Source of the DNA: Anthostomella pinea
Lineage: Eukaryota > Ascomycota > Sordariomycetes > Xylariales > Xylariaceae
Length of the DNA: 64,000 nt
Assembly: GCA_963556695.1 (NCBI GenBank)
Contig: CAUWAG010000018.1
Coordinates: 4,588,001-4,652,000, forward strand
Direction: 5' to 3'
Both the position numbers and the translations under genes were made by a program. Positions within the stretch are counted from its first letter, which is position 1. Every line of letters starts with the position of its first letter. The notes below the pieces were generated by a model. The model did not search any database and had not been told where the DNA came from. It saw only the letters and a list, made by a program, of their open reading frames with translations. Positions 44,506-55,800 of this stretch are shown piece after piece.

Positions 44506-47500
44506 CAAGTCCCGATGATGGAATAGATGTCAGTGGATGGCAGAGTGTTCATGGCGTCCCTGATTCTACTGGCTGTCTCCTAAACATGGATAATGATTGG
44601 CTGTCTCTGTAATATCCGGACTTTGGATGTACATTGGGGATTAGCCTTAATATGGCGAGACCACTCCTGCTATTGGTCTTCATGCAACCTGGAATACATT
44701 GCCCCGGCAGTTATTCGAGCTCTCGTGGATCTTGGGTTTGAGCGGATTCTGGTTGGTGATAGGCCTGGAGACTTGGTGTGTAAACCTGTACTTGGTACAG
44801 AAGCCTACCAGACCGGCGATGCCCTCGTTCATAGCCTTGCCCTTTCTAGCTACAACCTACAAGGGGAACCTATTTACGTAGCCTGCACCACAATGAGACC
44901 CTGCATTGGTGTAAAAGTATACCAAATTTTGTTACGCATATAATCAAGTAGCTCATGGTCTTTGGCGTCTTATGATTGAATGAAATTGCTACCAATCTAA
45001 TTACGCATCTACGCCTGCTACATGTATGGCCTTCTCCATCATGTACCGAATCCCCTTCCCTCTGTGACCAAAAGACCAATAGTTTCGATCGCTGTTCTCG
45101 CCCGCTTGATCAGTCCATCTTCTAAACTGTGAGGCAGCTGCGTAATTAGTTTGATTGTAAGAAGGGGTCAGGGAAGTGTCGCGCGGGCAGTTTGATGACG
45201 GCGCCAGCAGAGTCGGTTTCGTATGGATTTTTTTCTACCAGCTAGTATCCATGACAAGATGCATCGCAGCACGCCTTAATACAACAACAGCCTTGCTGTT
45301 TCTCTTGAAATACCCCGATCCGGCCGCGCGAGATGGTAACGTTATAAGCCTCGAGTTGCTCCTGCGAGCCCTGCACCTTGACCTCGCCGTCGGCCAGCAT
45401 CCCGGGAGTGGACGATGAGAAATATGAGAGGCTCGGAGCATGGGCCAGGTCGATGTGTCTTGTCGTACTCCAAGCATACAACCAAATGACGTGCTTGACA
45501 CGATGCCATGATTGAGACTTCGCAACTAGAATGTTGTGGTGCTCCTCTGGCCCCGTGTTCCCAGTTACCCCCTTTTCCTCTTCAAGTTCTTCGGTTTTGG
45601 TAATTCGGGGTCGTTCGCATCCACATGGAGCCTGAATTCCTCCACACATGCGCCGGAGCACCACCTATAATATTTCGCCGTTAGGTTGCGAATCTCTACC
45701 CCGTGGCCACAGGAGCCCCATCCGCGGCTGACGGCTACCACGGCTGTGCAAGTAATGTCAGCCTTACCCGTCATATATCGCGGGAAGTGCACGCATTGAT
45801 GCAGTACACAGATGGAGGCGTTAACGCAGAACCTAATGGCCCTGATGCAAAATGGGATATGCATCGTGTGCTTTCAATCACGGCAGTGTCGCAGATAGAT
45901 AAACTAGTTGTACTCACGATCGCATTATTCTTCTCTCTCCCCAGGGTCATACCATACCCTGCACCAGCGGCAGTGTATATCCCGAAGTTCTCTCCAGCAC
46001 ATCGTTGTGAATGGTGAGAGGTAGTTTGGCTTTTCGGTAGCTGATCGGTAAGGTGGTTGTTGGTGCGCTTGATGGTTGATGGAGGAGTGAATCTTCTGCT
46101 CGATAAGAAAGTCGATCCGTAGAGAGCATATAAGGTATTGAATTGGTTGGGGACTGTGAGATCCGAATCCAAGAAATCTTGAGGGCCATGTAGGACTATT
46201 TATGCTTTTTCTTTCAGGTGTCCCTGGGTTCCGGCTGCGAAGTCATAGCAATAGCTGGAGATGACGATTTCCACCCGCTGTGACGGACTTGTCCTTCTGG
46301 GATTCATGAGCTCGGAAGAATATTGCTCCCATGACTCACTGAGTGGATCATTCATACACAAACATCATGGATTGAAAGGCACAAATTAGTCTGTGACATG
46401 GCAGCGGTGACAACAGCCTTTGTCCCTGCTCACGTGGCTCTTCCAACTGGGACGACTTGAATAGTTGCCTTTAGACGACATCGACTCAGGTAATTGTTGC
46501 ATCACGGCTTCTACCACCGGGAATTTAAGTATAAGGAACCTCTTTGTACACATGCAGATGGGATAATTGTATCTGCCCCCTGTTCAATATTGCTTACAAC
46601 TGCCTTCCGAAACAAAGGCCGGGCAACATGTTTGCCTTAACCTTATACCTTACGACGAATACTACGGTGCTAGCAAGTACCCTAACAAGGCTTTGTGTAA
46701 GCCTTGTCTATCTATTCCTTCAGCCTTCTACGATCGGGTGTTGTTGCTATCGAGACCTGGTGCTCGAGGACAACACAGGCATCTTTGCAATAAAAATCAC
46801 TCGGCAGGTCCCGGTGTACCAGAGGTTTGTGGACTTCACCGACTACTTCCTCTCGAGGATAGTAATTAGAGGATAACACGATAAAAGGCCCCTCATAATA
46901 CCCTCGATACACTGCACGGAAGATGTATTCCGACGAGGCTTGTCAAGAAATTTGACGGACTTACAAGCTCGAAGCAGTCCATAGAAAGCAGTCAGGTAGA
47001 CGCACTCTTTGAACTCGTCGTTGTCTCTTATCTCACCTCAAGTTATTTCGTACACTGAGTTCGGTAGCACCATCACATGATGTCCTACCGCCACCAGCAA
47101 TTTGAAAGTCCTAATCCGCTGTGGGTGAGCACCTCGACATCTGTTGCGTGGTCACGTGACCCACTTGGGCTGGCATATTGCCCACATCCACTGCAGCTGC
47201 GCACCACCTCCAGACCTTTAACAACAACAGCACCAATACAGCAGATATGCAACCTTTTGGCCTTCTTGCTGTGCAACAACATCTCAGCGTCGTCGGAGCC
47301 TTGGCATTCCTGTATCGACCACTATAAGACATGTTCGATGATGCGCACCAGTGTTCGCCACGAATGGAATAGTGCTGTTTACCTAATTTTAGATAGATGG
47401 ATGTCTTGAATTGACATGAGCTCCCCCATCAAAACAGGTCAATTGAGTGGCCAATCAAGATCACGAATTGAGTAAGAACATAGAGAGTTGGTGTCTGACT

Positions 47501-47641
47501 CAAATGGTTTAATTGAATTCTGTGTGTGAAGGAATGCTTTGGAGGTCCATACTCAAGGATGGTGTATCCACCACCCCCGCCCAGGCTTTGGAAAATTTGA
47601 CGGCACATATCATTCACAATCATGCCATATCATTCACAATC
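44506..47641. other. Gene-poor 3.1-kb stretch
   Basis: Only short frames. The best candidates are the Cys-rich minus-strand frames listed separately at 45242-45864. A 20-bp direct tandem duplication (CATATCATTCACAATCATG twice) lies near 47606-47646 just in front of the next gene. CACGTGAC occurs near 47153. No repeat partner seen. Confidence 0.4.
45565..45864 (-). CDS. Possible small Cys-rich protein, uncertain
   Basis: A 99-codon frame whose middle is Cys-rich and protein-like: ADITCTAVVAVSRGWGSCGH, RNLTAKYYRWCSGACVEEF, ending in a basic KNLKRKRG. An N-linked sequon (NLT) is present. No convincing signal peptide on this frame; an upstream exon is possible but was not found. A neighbouring frame, 45242-45664, ends CCCIKACCDASCHGY. 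Treated as a weak gene candidate. Confidence 0.2.
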   Translation of the reverse strand: MHIPFCIRAIRFCVNASICVLHQCVHFPRYMTGKADITCTAVVAVSRGWGSCGHGVEIRNLTAKYYRWCSGACVEEFRLHVDANDPELPKPKNLKRKRG

Positions 47642-48753
47642 ATGCGACGAGACGCCATTGTCGGCTTGCTGTTCAGCAGTATCACATTCACTGTATGAGC
47701 CCCATAATATTCAACTCGGCTGCTTGACCACTTGGAAATCTCACCGTCAATCTTAGTGCTAGGACACATCAGCAGGACCTCCCGCCTGTCATCAACAAGT
47801 CAACATTCGCAGCTGTGCTGCCAGGACTATATATCGAAGAGGTGGTAGAGTGTGTGGAAGCAGTCGTTTTCCCTACGTACGCGGCAGTCTGCGACTCATT
47901 CTCACGATATGCCTCAGCAGTAAGTAGTGAATACCCCTTTCTTCCTCCTCACAGCTTCTAGACGAGGGGTCATGCGCCGCTTCTGTGGACCAAACCTGAA
48001 CAGTCTCTGATGGCGACCATCACTCCTACCAGTTTGTAATTCGGGGCATTTCTGACCCCGAGTGATGCAGTGATCATGCTTTGGCGTGACTCCTCAGAGT
48101 ACAGAAAATGTACCCCTCTCGACGACAATCACCCTCGCAGCCACCACCTCGTCGATGGAGACATCCAGTACACCCATATCATCGACAGGACCATTTAGCA
48201 CACTAACCCCGTCAACGGGGACATCCAGCACATCTCCTTCAAGTGAAAATGCATCTGGAACGAGATCTTCGATTCTTGCTGCCGCGCCACAGACTTCTTC
48301 CGAGGTGTCGAGTAGTGAGCAAGCCCCTGGACACTCGTCACAACGGACAACGTTGATATCAACATTCCCGTCATCAAGTCTATCACAACCCATCCCCAAC
48401 GCGGCGGGAACAACGCCCTCCTTTACAACAGACAACGTGCCTGTCATTCTGACCATCGTCCCCGACATTCCGCAGGCCGTTCCAAGACGAATCTGAGACT
48501 TTCACAAACGCCAGTATTCCGAGGGATTCGTCAGTACGATGGCCTGCAAGCTAGCTGCAGTGACGGGACGACTTTCAACATCAATTCGTGGCCACGGAAC
48601 CAGGACAGCCGTTCGTGGAGCTCTTACCCATATCAGGTGGCAATATCACATCTACGTTCCTCGTTATCGACAATCTTCTTCATTGGCAAAATGGCGGTTT
48701 CTATCAGGGCGAGCCCGGCTTTTGCCAGATCCCTTCGAGCCGGATTTATGCTA

Positions 48754-49345
48754 CACTCCCCGGCCATAAGTCTCCGAACATCCCTGTTTTACACCAAAAC
48801 ACCCCAACTTTACGCGATCGTGATAAATCGAGTAAAATAGATACAACTTAAGTACTTATAATACATATGGTTAAGTTTACTGGAATATTAAAATGGTTTA
48901 TTTAAAAACTTTGACATCTTAAAGATAAAGGCCGTAAATGTTACTTTATTAAAGGTTAGATTTTCGATAAAAATAACTTTCTAACATATCTATATTTTTA
49001 AAAATCTATCACATAAGGTTTTTCGTCTTATACGTGTATTACATGTCATTTGATATATTATATAACTGTATCACGACTTATACGATTTTTAAACATTTCT
49101 TATAGCTTTATTAAGATTTTATATTTAAGATTTTAAACTTTACTTTTATATATCTATTTCTTAATATTTTAGTCGCTAAGAAAATAAATAATTAGAAACT
49201 AGTTACGAAAACTTCAGCATTTTCAAATATTAGTTTCTTATAATATCTCAACTTAAAAAGCCTTAAGTCTTTAGTTATAAAAGCGTAAAGGTAGGGCGTT
49301 TTGGTGTAAATGCGGGGATGCTCGGAGACTTATGGCGGGTCAGTG
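48754..49345. mobile_element. 592-bp MITE with TA duplication
   Basis: Terminal inverted repeats of about 60 bp: left CACTCCCCGGCCATAAGTCT, right (complement) CACTGACCCGCCATAAGTCT, continuing through ACACCAAAAC to CTTTACGC. TA flanks both ends (48752-48753, 49346-49347). The interior is AT-rich, RIP-like, without coding capacity. It interrupts the wall-protein gene right after ...RIYAT. It is either a MITE or an internally deleted, RIP-mutated pogo/Tc1 relative. Confidence 0.8.
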
Positions 49346-49347
49346 TA

Positions 49348-49616
49348 GGTTAGAGGGGATAGGGGGCACAGGTCCCATTACCCCTCAAATAGGCCCGGAA
49401 GTGCTAAATTCCGACCCCTACCGCGGCCCATCCCGCCGTGATGGACCTAATCAAACCTGGATCATAGAAAACACCAAGAAAAGATGATTCAGGCGCTGTA
49501 CTTACGGTATATAGGGCTTCATTGGCTGTGGAGATATGTATAAGTGAACATAGTGATGTTGGCTGTGAAAACTGTCCCACATATGGGGGTGTCCCATTTA
49601 TATGGCCCCGCCGTTA
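49348..49616. repeat. Second foreign block in the wall-protein gene (dispersed repeat copy B at its right end)
   Basis: Between the MITE and the Ser/Thr linker there is non-coding sequence. Its right part, 49491-49616, matches 4833-4959 and stops at the same GCCCCGCCGTTA, so it is the end of a mobile sequence. The left boundary is unclear, possibly at the MITE edge. Not RIP-mutated, unlike the partner at 4.8 kb. Confidence 0.6.
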
Positions 49617-49869
49617 CGGCCTTGAGCAGCACCACCAGTGAGAGTCGTACAGCGAGTGAGAGTGCCACTACGAGCGATAGTGTCTTGACGAGCAGCAGCA
49701 CAATACCGAGTGCCAGCGCCCAACCTTCATCCACCGCAGCTACATCAAGTAATAGTGATGTGCCTAGCAGTAGCGTTCCGCCTTCATCTACCCCGGGTAC
49801 ATTCAGCAGCAGCACAACAGCAGCGGGTAACAGCACCCAGCCTACTTCCACTGCGTCTGCATTACCTAG

Positions 49870-50029
49870 TGTTGCGGTATTACATAATATCTCCACATAT
49901 TTATGTACATATATACCTCTAGCTTCCCCTTTCTCTTCCGACCTTGCCTCTTCTTCCTTATATATCGTTGAATCTAGATATTTCATCCCATCAGCCCTGA
50001 CCAGTGCAGCTGCAGGCCTGATTGTCACA
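49870..50029. mobile_element. 160-bp solo LTR, copy B (TSD CCTAG)
   Basis: Inverted copy of 14219-14378, same length of 160 bp, starts TGTTGCGG and ends TTGTCACA, flanked by the perfect 5-bp direct repeat CCTAG (49865-49869 and 50030-50034). It sits in the Ser/Thr linker of the wall-protein gene (ALPS before, PSSAV after). Confidence 0.9.
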
Positions 50030-50044
50030 CCTAGCAGTGCTGTA

Positions 50045-52243
50045 CCATCCCCCCCATAGAAGTCGGACACCCCCACTAGTCGGCCAGCCAAATTATGGGG
50101 TCACCACCAAAACACCCCCTTATTCACCCACCCACGAATGAAGCTATTCAGATCAGAGATTTATGGTAATATTATCATTTGAAAGTGCTGAAGCCGTTTA
50201 CTCATACAATCGTGCGGGCACCCGAATGACTCGCCCCGAACGGGTGTGCCTAGGTTCCTGTACAGCCTCCAAAACCTCCTCTTCAGCCGAGTCTTTGTCT
50301 TCGTCCTCTGAATCCTCTGAATCCATAACTATAATTTCTGCTTTACCCGTAAGGGCACCAGGGGTGATAGTACCACCCGTACTTAGTATCCGCGTGACTG
50401 TTCTGAATTTCTTGTTAGGATTAGGGACCTTCTTCCGCTTTTTAGGCCGTGCCTGTTCCAGTTCAGCCTCCAGAGCCTTGATCTTCCTATACTTGATCAC
50501 AAGCTCGGTCTCCTCAGCCTTGAACGCGTTCGCTATCTTCCTATACTTCAGCCTGGTTCTTGGAGATCTTTTTTTGCTGAAACCTATGATCTGGCGGCTC
50601 GTAGTAGGCGTCCGCTGGTCTTCTGGTTCAGAGCTTTCAGGGGTATCAAGCTCAGGGGTCTTCCTCTTGTCTTCTTGTATCTCTGGGTGTTTTAAGCACT
50701 TCTTGCGGCTGATAGGATAATATCCAGTGACTCTGAAGCCAGAGAGGATATTTTGCTTTGTAAAGGCAGCAGTTCTGGCCTTGCTATAGCACCGGATGAA
50801 GTTGATCTTGTCAACAGGCGAGGCATCCGTCAAGGAACTCAGCTCAGAGAGGAATTTCTGGTAGTATGCCTTCAGGGCATTATAAGGACCGTTATACAGG
50901 GGTTGCATGCCGTGACTAGTATGCGCAGGAAAGAAACAGAGCAATATATTATTGAGAAAATATATAGTCATAAATTCGTCCTATCAACACTCATTAGACC
51001 ATATTAAATCAGGAAAAATTAAAAGAAGTCCATTTAAAATAAAGAAAAATTGTATATATACAAAAATATGGCTCTTGTGGCCATCCGGTATTAAAAGGAT
51101 AGCCTCAGACTGGTTTCCTTTCTGTTCTTCGTCTGCCTATGGGAGGAAAACATCCTCTAGCCACTTGCAGGCTATAGCATTCGAAGTCTAGCCGTTCTCT
51201 GAGCATATATAGTGCCAATCTGCGGTCTTTCGAAACTCGTTGATGAATCACTGTACTTGGAGGTCCTTTCCCTTAAAGATAATACCTGGTTTGAGGATTT
51301 TTCTAGTTGCTGAGATGGTCTCGAGGAAGGAGGTCCAGCTACGGCCCTGTGGGCTCTTCAAGAAGGCTTTCTTGGTAACAGAACTACCCGAAACTAGGGA
51401 ATCGATGCCTATGAATCTAATGAGATTTTTTTGGAATTAAAGGGGTAAATATAACAACCAAAACCCGCCATAATGCTGCCTTTATTGACGTTATAGGTGT
51501 TCTTTGGCTTCATCCAGCCGTAATTTTAAGAATTTTAAAGAATCAGTTAACTGACTTGGGCGTGAACCCTTTGAAGCGTGCTGCTTCCATTCTTTTGCCG
51601 ATTTTCGTCTTGATTTTGGGGTTGCGGCGCTTGAAGGCTGCCATGAAGGTGTCTCCTAGGGGGCCCTCATCTCCCTTCTTCTTTAACAGCTTCTTGACGA
51701 TCTCACGAACCAAGGAGTGCGAAGGGGCTAGGCCGAGCTTTTCCTGTAGTAGAATCCACTTGATTATAGTCTTTTCCTGGGCAGGGGATAGTCTCTGTTG
51801 CTGTGTGTGGGCTTTGGTTCTGGTAGCCTTGCCGTTGAGTCGATCAGACAGCGTTTGGTGCGGAATACCGTGTTCTTGACCGGCTTTTTGCACAGATAGG
51901 CCCTCATCTGTGATATCTAAGATGGCCAAAGCCATCTGATCCTCCGTATATGAATAGGGAGGCATTTTGGGCGATTATACGATGCTGCAGTGCATACAGA
52001 ACAAGGCTTTAGGAGAGCCATGAAAATCTTTATTTGGGGTACCAAAAGCGGGGTAATAGCTCCTCAATCATGTAAACTGGGAGGGGTAAATTTAGCAATG
52101 GGGAAAACCTCAAGATCAGGGCTATCTAGAGCACGAAATACATTCTGAATAGCTTCAATATCAGGCTGAATCTGTATAAGTGAACATGTGGGAGTTTTGG
52201 TGGTGATGGTGGGGTTTGGCTGGCCGACTAGTGGGGGGGATGG
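50045..52243 (-). mobile_element. 2.2-kb pogo-like DNA transposon, decayed
   Basis: Inverted termini share CCCCCACTAGTCGGCCAGCC (left near 50069, right near 52216-52236 complement) and continue through CACCACCAAAAC. Outside that, both sides show TACCATCCCCCC; taking TA as the duplication (50043-50044, 52244-52245) the left end has 16 extra bases. The transposase gene is on the minus strand, broken. It splits the Ser/Thr linker of the wall-protein gene. Confidence 0.75.
50198..51965 (-). pseudogene. pogo-like DDE transposase, broken
   Basis: N-terminal DNA-binding part intact for 140 codons (MPPYSYTEDQMALAILDITD, psq helix-turn-helix with TLSDRLNGKATR, then CENP-B-like LVREIVKKLLKKKG). The catalytic middle is only traceable through several frames: YNVNKGSIMAGFG (first Asp of YNVDEKG lost), FLETISATRKILKPGIIFKG, TSNAIACKWLEDVFLP, LIPDGHKSH (second Asp kept). 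The C-terminal part 50971-50198 is open and has HTSHGMQPLYNGPYNALKAYY, where the third Asp (PLDVG) is replaced. It ends in a charged region and RSGRVIRVPARLYE. Not functional. Different family from the element at 8586. Confidence 0.8.
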
Positions 52244-53297
52244 TATCATTCTACCGAGTGACAGCGCCCAACCTTCTTCGGCCGCGGTCACATCAAGCAG
52301 CAGCGCCATACCGACTGTCAGCATCCAACCTTCTTCGACGACAATGACGACCAGTAGCAGTACTACGGTGACTGATATGACAACGTCAAGTCCGGTGATA
52401 ACAACTAGCAGTGTACCCGTCACGACATCCATGACGAGCGATAGTACGACGACAAGTGAAAGTGCGACCACGAGTGAAAGCCTCATGTCAGCCACTGAAT
52501 CCTCCCAGAGCGCGACCGCGAGCACTACTGCTAGCAGCAGCAGCGCAATACCACCCGGCCCCACGAATTTCTGTCTCAGAATAGCATCCGATTCCCCTAT
52601 ATACCCCGGCTACATCGTCTCCACGAACGGGCCGCAGTCGGATATGCCACTCAAGGACCCATCCGACACCACAGCCCAGGAAGCGCGCTTCGAATTAGAT
52701 TCCAGCACCGGCCGGCTGACGCTCACAGACGACACGATAGCGGCCGTCATGGCGCCCTTTGACGATCCCCAGTTCTTGGCGCCCTACTACGACACCGACA
52801 TCGCCGACTCGCCGGGAAACTATGCCCAGCTGACGTGCTCGACCGCGGACGGGACGTACGACCAAGGCACGGTGCTGGATTGTTTGGCCGATCCCGCGGT
52901 CCATGCGTACCCGCGGTTCAGCATGATAGACAACGGCGGTTATTATACGTATCTGGCCATGTCTACTGGCGATAATGGCGATGTCACCGTTTTCGACCTG
53001 GCTATATTCTACGACCCAGACTGTGGCACCTACGGAGACCTAGGGTAGTATAGTGTGACGTAAGGGTTCTGGTACATATAAACGCATATACGACGAGTTA
53101 CTGTTGCGTTTGATGTTTGATAGTCTTGAATATAACAACGCTCTTGATTCGAAATATCTGACCTCAAAGTAGATAATTCTGTCCAGCAGGGGAGAAAGGG
53201 TCGTATATGGCGCGGCAGGTGGCGCGATCGATGTCGGCCCAAAGTAGGTAGCTGCGATGGGAGCAAGGGTACGAGTACTAGAGGATCCTCGAGAAAG

Positions 53298-53381
53298 TGT
53301 CACGGCGAGCATACTGAGGAGCTGGGACATGGCCTGGAGCAAGCAGCTATTACTCTATTGACGAGAATATCAAGACTAGAG
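53298..53381 (-). repeat. 84-bp repeat S, orientation 2
   Basis: Reverse complement of 14435-14518: TGTCACGGCGAGC to CAAGACTAGAG. Followed by repeat R in the same orientation as at 14.5 kb. Confidence 0.75.
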
Positions 53382-53389
53382 AGGAAAGG

Positions 53390-53509
53390 AAGAGAGAGAG
53401 AGATAGGTACAGTGGGAGGTTGCCCCTTTAAGGGGATCCTCTGGTCAGATCCTTCCCCTATTGGGAAGTATCCACTTGTCATGTGGGAAGGTCTGTGCAG
53501 GCCGTCACA
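53390..53509 (+). repeat. About 118-bp repeat R, copy B
   Basis: GA run, GATAGGTACAG, GGATCCTCTGGTCAGATCC, ends CAGGCCGTCACA. Together with S the unit 53298-53509 begins TGTCACGGC and ends GCCGTCACA, and is flanked by GAAAG and GAAGG, suggestive of an LTR-like unit with a near-perfect 5-bp duplication. Confidence 0.7.
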
Positions 53510-53979
53510 GAAGGGGTGAACCATCTTCGCTGGCAGGGCCAACCCCTTCTAGGGGATTCTCTAGTAAGGCTGATAGCTGGGACGCCAACATTTCGCTCGC
53601 AGTCGGCCTTATGGCTTTTGCGATCGACTCTCATGCTGTTGCGGTTGCAATATCTAGTAAACGCCCGCGTAGTCAGGGACTCGGGGCAACGTCTCATCTG
53701 AGACTCTTCGTTCGCCTTCTTGCATCTGGCGTTGTTCGCCCAGTTGGTCATAGACCGTCAGTGCAGAGCAGTTCAATGGGAAAGTGCTAGGTTACGGCAT
53801 TAGGGGCTTTGCTTCACGTGGACGAGGCTATTCGGGGACCAGAAGCGAACATGCGGAGAAGCCGACGCTCAAAAATGGCTTTCATTCAAGGCTGGTGTCA
53901 AGCATCCTCAGTTGGATATTTGTTCTGTCACGTCCAGGTAAGCTCGACTCGCGGCGTGCAACACTTTGTTCGTAGACGA
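53510..53979. other. Spacer, nothing recognised
   Basis: Normal composition; a 90-codon minus-strand frame (53479-53751) shows no domain and overlaps repeat R. Confidence 0.5.
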
Positions 53980-55091
53980 CTAGTCGACCATCATGTTCCC
54001 ATAACATAGCCGCTGGCACAGATCCTCAGATCCCCAAGCAGATAGGGGTATTCGAAAGTAGCCTGCCTTCCAACTTTTTCCAGCGCGGGCTCTCTCCAGC
54101 TTCGCAATCTTGTCCCTCCAAACTTTGACCTTCGGGATCCAGGAGTCCTGCAGACTACCGGGCCTGATCATTCCCAGGCCCTCCAGCCCCTGACATACCA
54201 TGATGTCTTCCCACAGCCGTTGCCTCCAGTTCTGGTCCACGCCCTCGTCGTACCACCATCCGTCGTCGAAGTCTTCCTGGAAGTCCGGGCCCGCCTTAGC
54301 TCGGAATGCCTTCCAGTGCGGTCTCCAGCGACTGCTTCGGATAACTCATGTGAGCGCGATGTTGTTGTTTTCATACGGGCCACTCTCGTTCGGCGTCGCA
54401 TAGGGGCCCGTATTCTTGATACGACGGCGGGGCTCCACTTCATCGCGGGTAGGACAGGTGGTCGCGAAGTCGGGCACGCAATATTTGATGTATTCCAACC
54501 TCGTATCGACGCCCAGCCTGCGCGCGTCGGTCTGGTCCAGGATGGCCTCGAAGTCTGGACCGAACAGCTCGCCGTACGTCGCGAGGTGGAAGAATGTAGT
54601 TGGCGGGTCGGACGCGATGGTGTAGGCGTCGTCGGCGCCGCCATTCCAGAAGTCGGGCAGCGCGTACCACTGCTTTCCGACGCACTGGTCGATGATGTCC
54701 GTCACGGGTTGATGACGGAGAAGCGCAGGAGGTGCAGCTCGCGGATGCACTGCATGGTGAGGCCGCAGTGCTCCAGGGCGAGGTCGAGGAGCGCGTCGAC
54801 GCCCTCTTCCATGCGGAGGGCGAGCTCTTGCTCGTTGGTATCCGACTCCCGCGCCCAGTTTCCCAGCTCCCGCGCCGTGGCGGCTATGAGGAAGTCCGGC
54901 GACGGGCGGCAGAAGATTTTAGACTGTGCCGCTGCCAACCGCAATATATGGTTTGGTGTTGCAGCCGCCATGCATTCACGCAGCGTCCGGCATGTCGAGG
55001 AGAGATTCGTGTAGTCTTCGATGTTGTGCAGGTAATCTGGTAGCGAGACCAGCACGTCTACCGGGACTGACTGCAATCCTAGGGCAGCCAT
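53980..55091 (-). pseudogene. F-box-like protein gene, two lesions
   Basis: From ATG 55091: MAALGLQSVPVDVLVSLPDY followed by LHNIEDYTNLSSTCRTLREC, a typical N-terminal F-box (Skp1-binding) of about 45 residues, then an unrecognised body common in fungal F-box paralogues. A missing base in a C run near 54707 (INP-stop; the next frame gives PVTDIIDQCVGKQWYALPDF) and a TGA at 54346-54348 (Arg expected, ALT-stop-VIRSSRW) break it; the second frame then continues to 53980 (WWYDEGVDQNWRQRLWEDIM). About 370 residues when whole. F-box proteins choose substrates for SCF ubiquitin ligases; the target is unknown. Upstream in the leader is a triple CTGTCCACG repeat. Confidence 0.7.
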
Positions 55092-55800
55092 CGAGAGAGA
55101 GAATGGAATAGCCGTTACCAGCCTGCTATCAAATTGAAACGTGTCTCTGCCGGTGTTTCTATGCCAGCTGGCGGCGCACCCTGTTGTCCACGCTGTCCAC
55201 GCTGTCCACGCTGGCCGGCCTGACTGTCCGTCTGACTCACCCCGGATGCTGCATAGCCCACTGACGTCATCAGAACCTTTGCTGCCTCCCATCAGATAGG
55301 GGCATCAGAAAGGGGCACCATGCCTGCATTCCCTCCCTTCGACATCATACCTACCCAGCATCAAGACAGCTCCAGGGCCACGAGCCTTAGCTGCACCTTT
55401 ACCTTCGGTTTGCTTCTTAGCACCAGGCAGTCGTCAGCGATACGCAGCGCTTGTTCGAGATGGGGGACGGTTGAGGGGACGGCGAGACAAACAGTGGCGA
55501 GTAAGGGATAGATAGGATGGATGTGCAATCGGCACTGGTCAAGGGTTACGAGTTTCCTTCATAAGATGTCGGGTCCATCCCAAAGTGAAGTCGTGATGCC
55601 AATGTCGATTCCCGATGTGGTCCTTATCCATAAGTCAGGGTCTCGTTCATAAATACTGTCATGCCAGGCTTTGGTAACTATACAGTTGGATAAACCTATG
55701 CCAATAATCCATACATCTCGACGCAGTCATGCCTTCCATCAGTCAAACCCAAGACAAGAACAATACAATAGTCCAACTCGCAAGACACACCAACGACGCC
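55092..55800. other. Spacer between F-box pseudogene and EME1-like gene
   Basis: Holds the F-box promoter and the EME1-like 3' region. No gene is supported; short plus-strand frames (for example 55320-55511) have no domain. Confidence 0.5.
55185..55216. repeat. 9-bp minisatellite (GTCCACGCT) in the F-box gene leader
   Basis: Three tandem units of GTCCACGCT starting near 55189. Confidence 0.7.

Larger units (their letters stand above)
47642..53048 (+). pseudogene. Secreted Ser/Thr-rich wall-type protein gene, shredded by insertions
   Basis: Exon 1 (47642-47692) encodes a signal peptide, MRRDAIVGLLFSSITFT; introns fit 47693-47772 and 47920-48097. Exon 2 reads QDLPPVINKSTFAAV...VECVEAVVFPTYAAVCDSFS, then comes a Thr/Ser-rich stretch (48098-48490) and a domain with KRQYSEGFVST...SCSDGTTFNIN...GNITSTFLVIDNLLHWQNG...GFCQIPSSRIYAT (48510-48752), which I believe is the fungal DUF7908 type. 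After the insertions it resumes as a Ser/Thr linker (49620-49869 and 52246-52560) and a C-terminal domain (NFCLRIASDSPIYPGY ... DPDCGTYGDLG, stop at 53046). Lesions: TGA at 48494 (Arg expected), frameshifts near 48538 and 48585, MITE at 48754, a repeat block to 49616, a solo LTR at 49870 and a pogo-like element at 50045. Likely a cell-surface or secreted protein when whole; joining of the two halves is inferred from order and composition. Confidence 0.65.

Noticed and set aside
52170..52186. TGTATAAGTGAACAT shared with the dispersed repeat at 49535
   Set aside because: Only about 15 bp match inside a pogo terminus; too short to claim homology.
54220..55014. 264-codon plus-strand frame opposite the F-box gene
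   Set aside because: Shadow frame; the F-box is clear on the minus strand.
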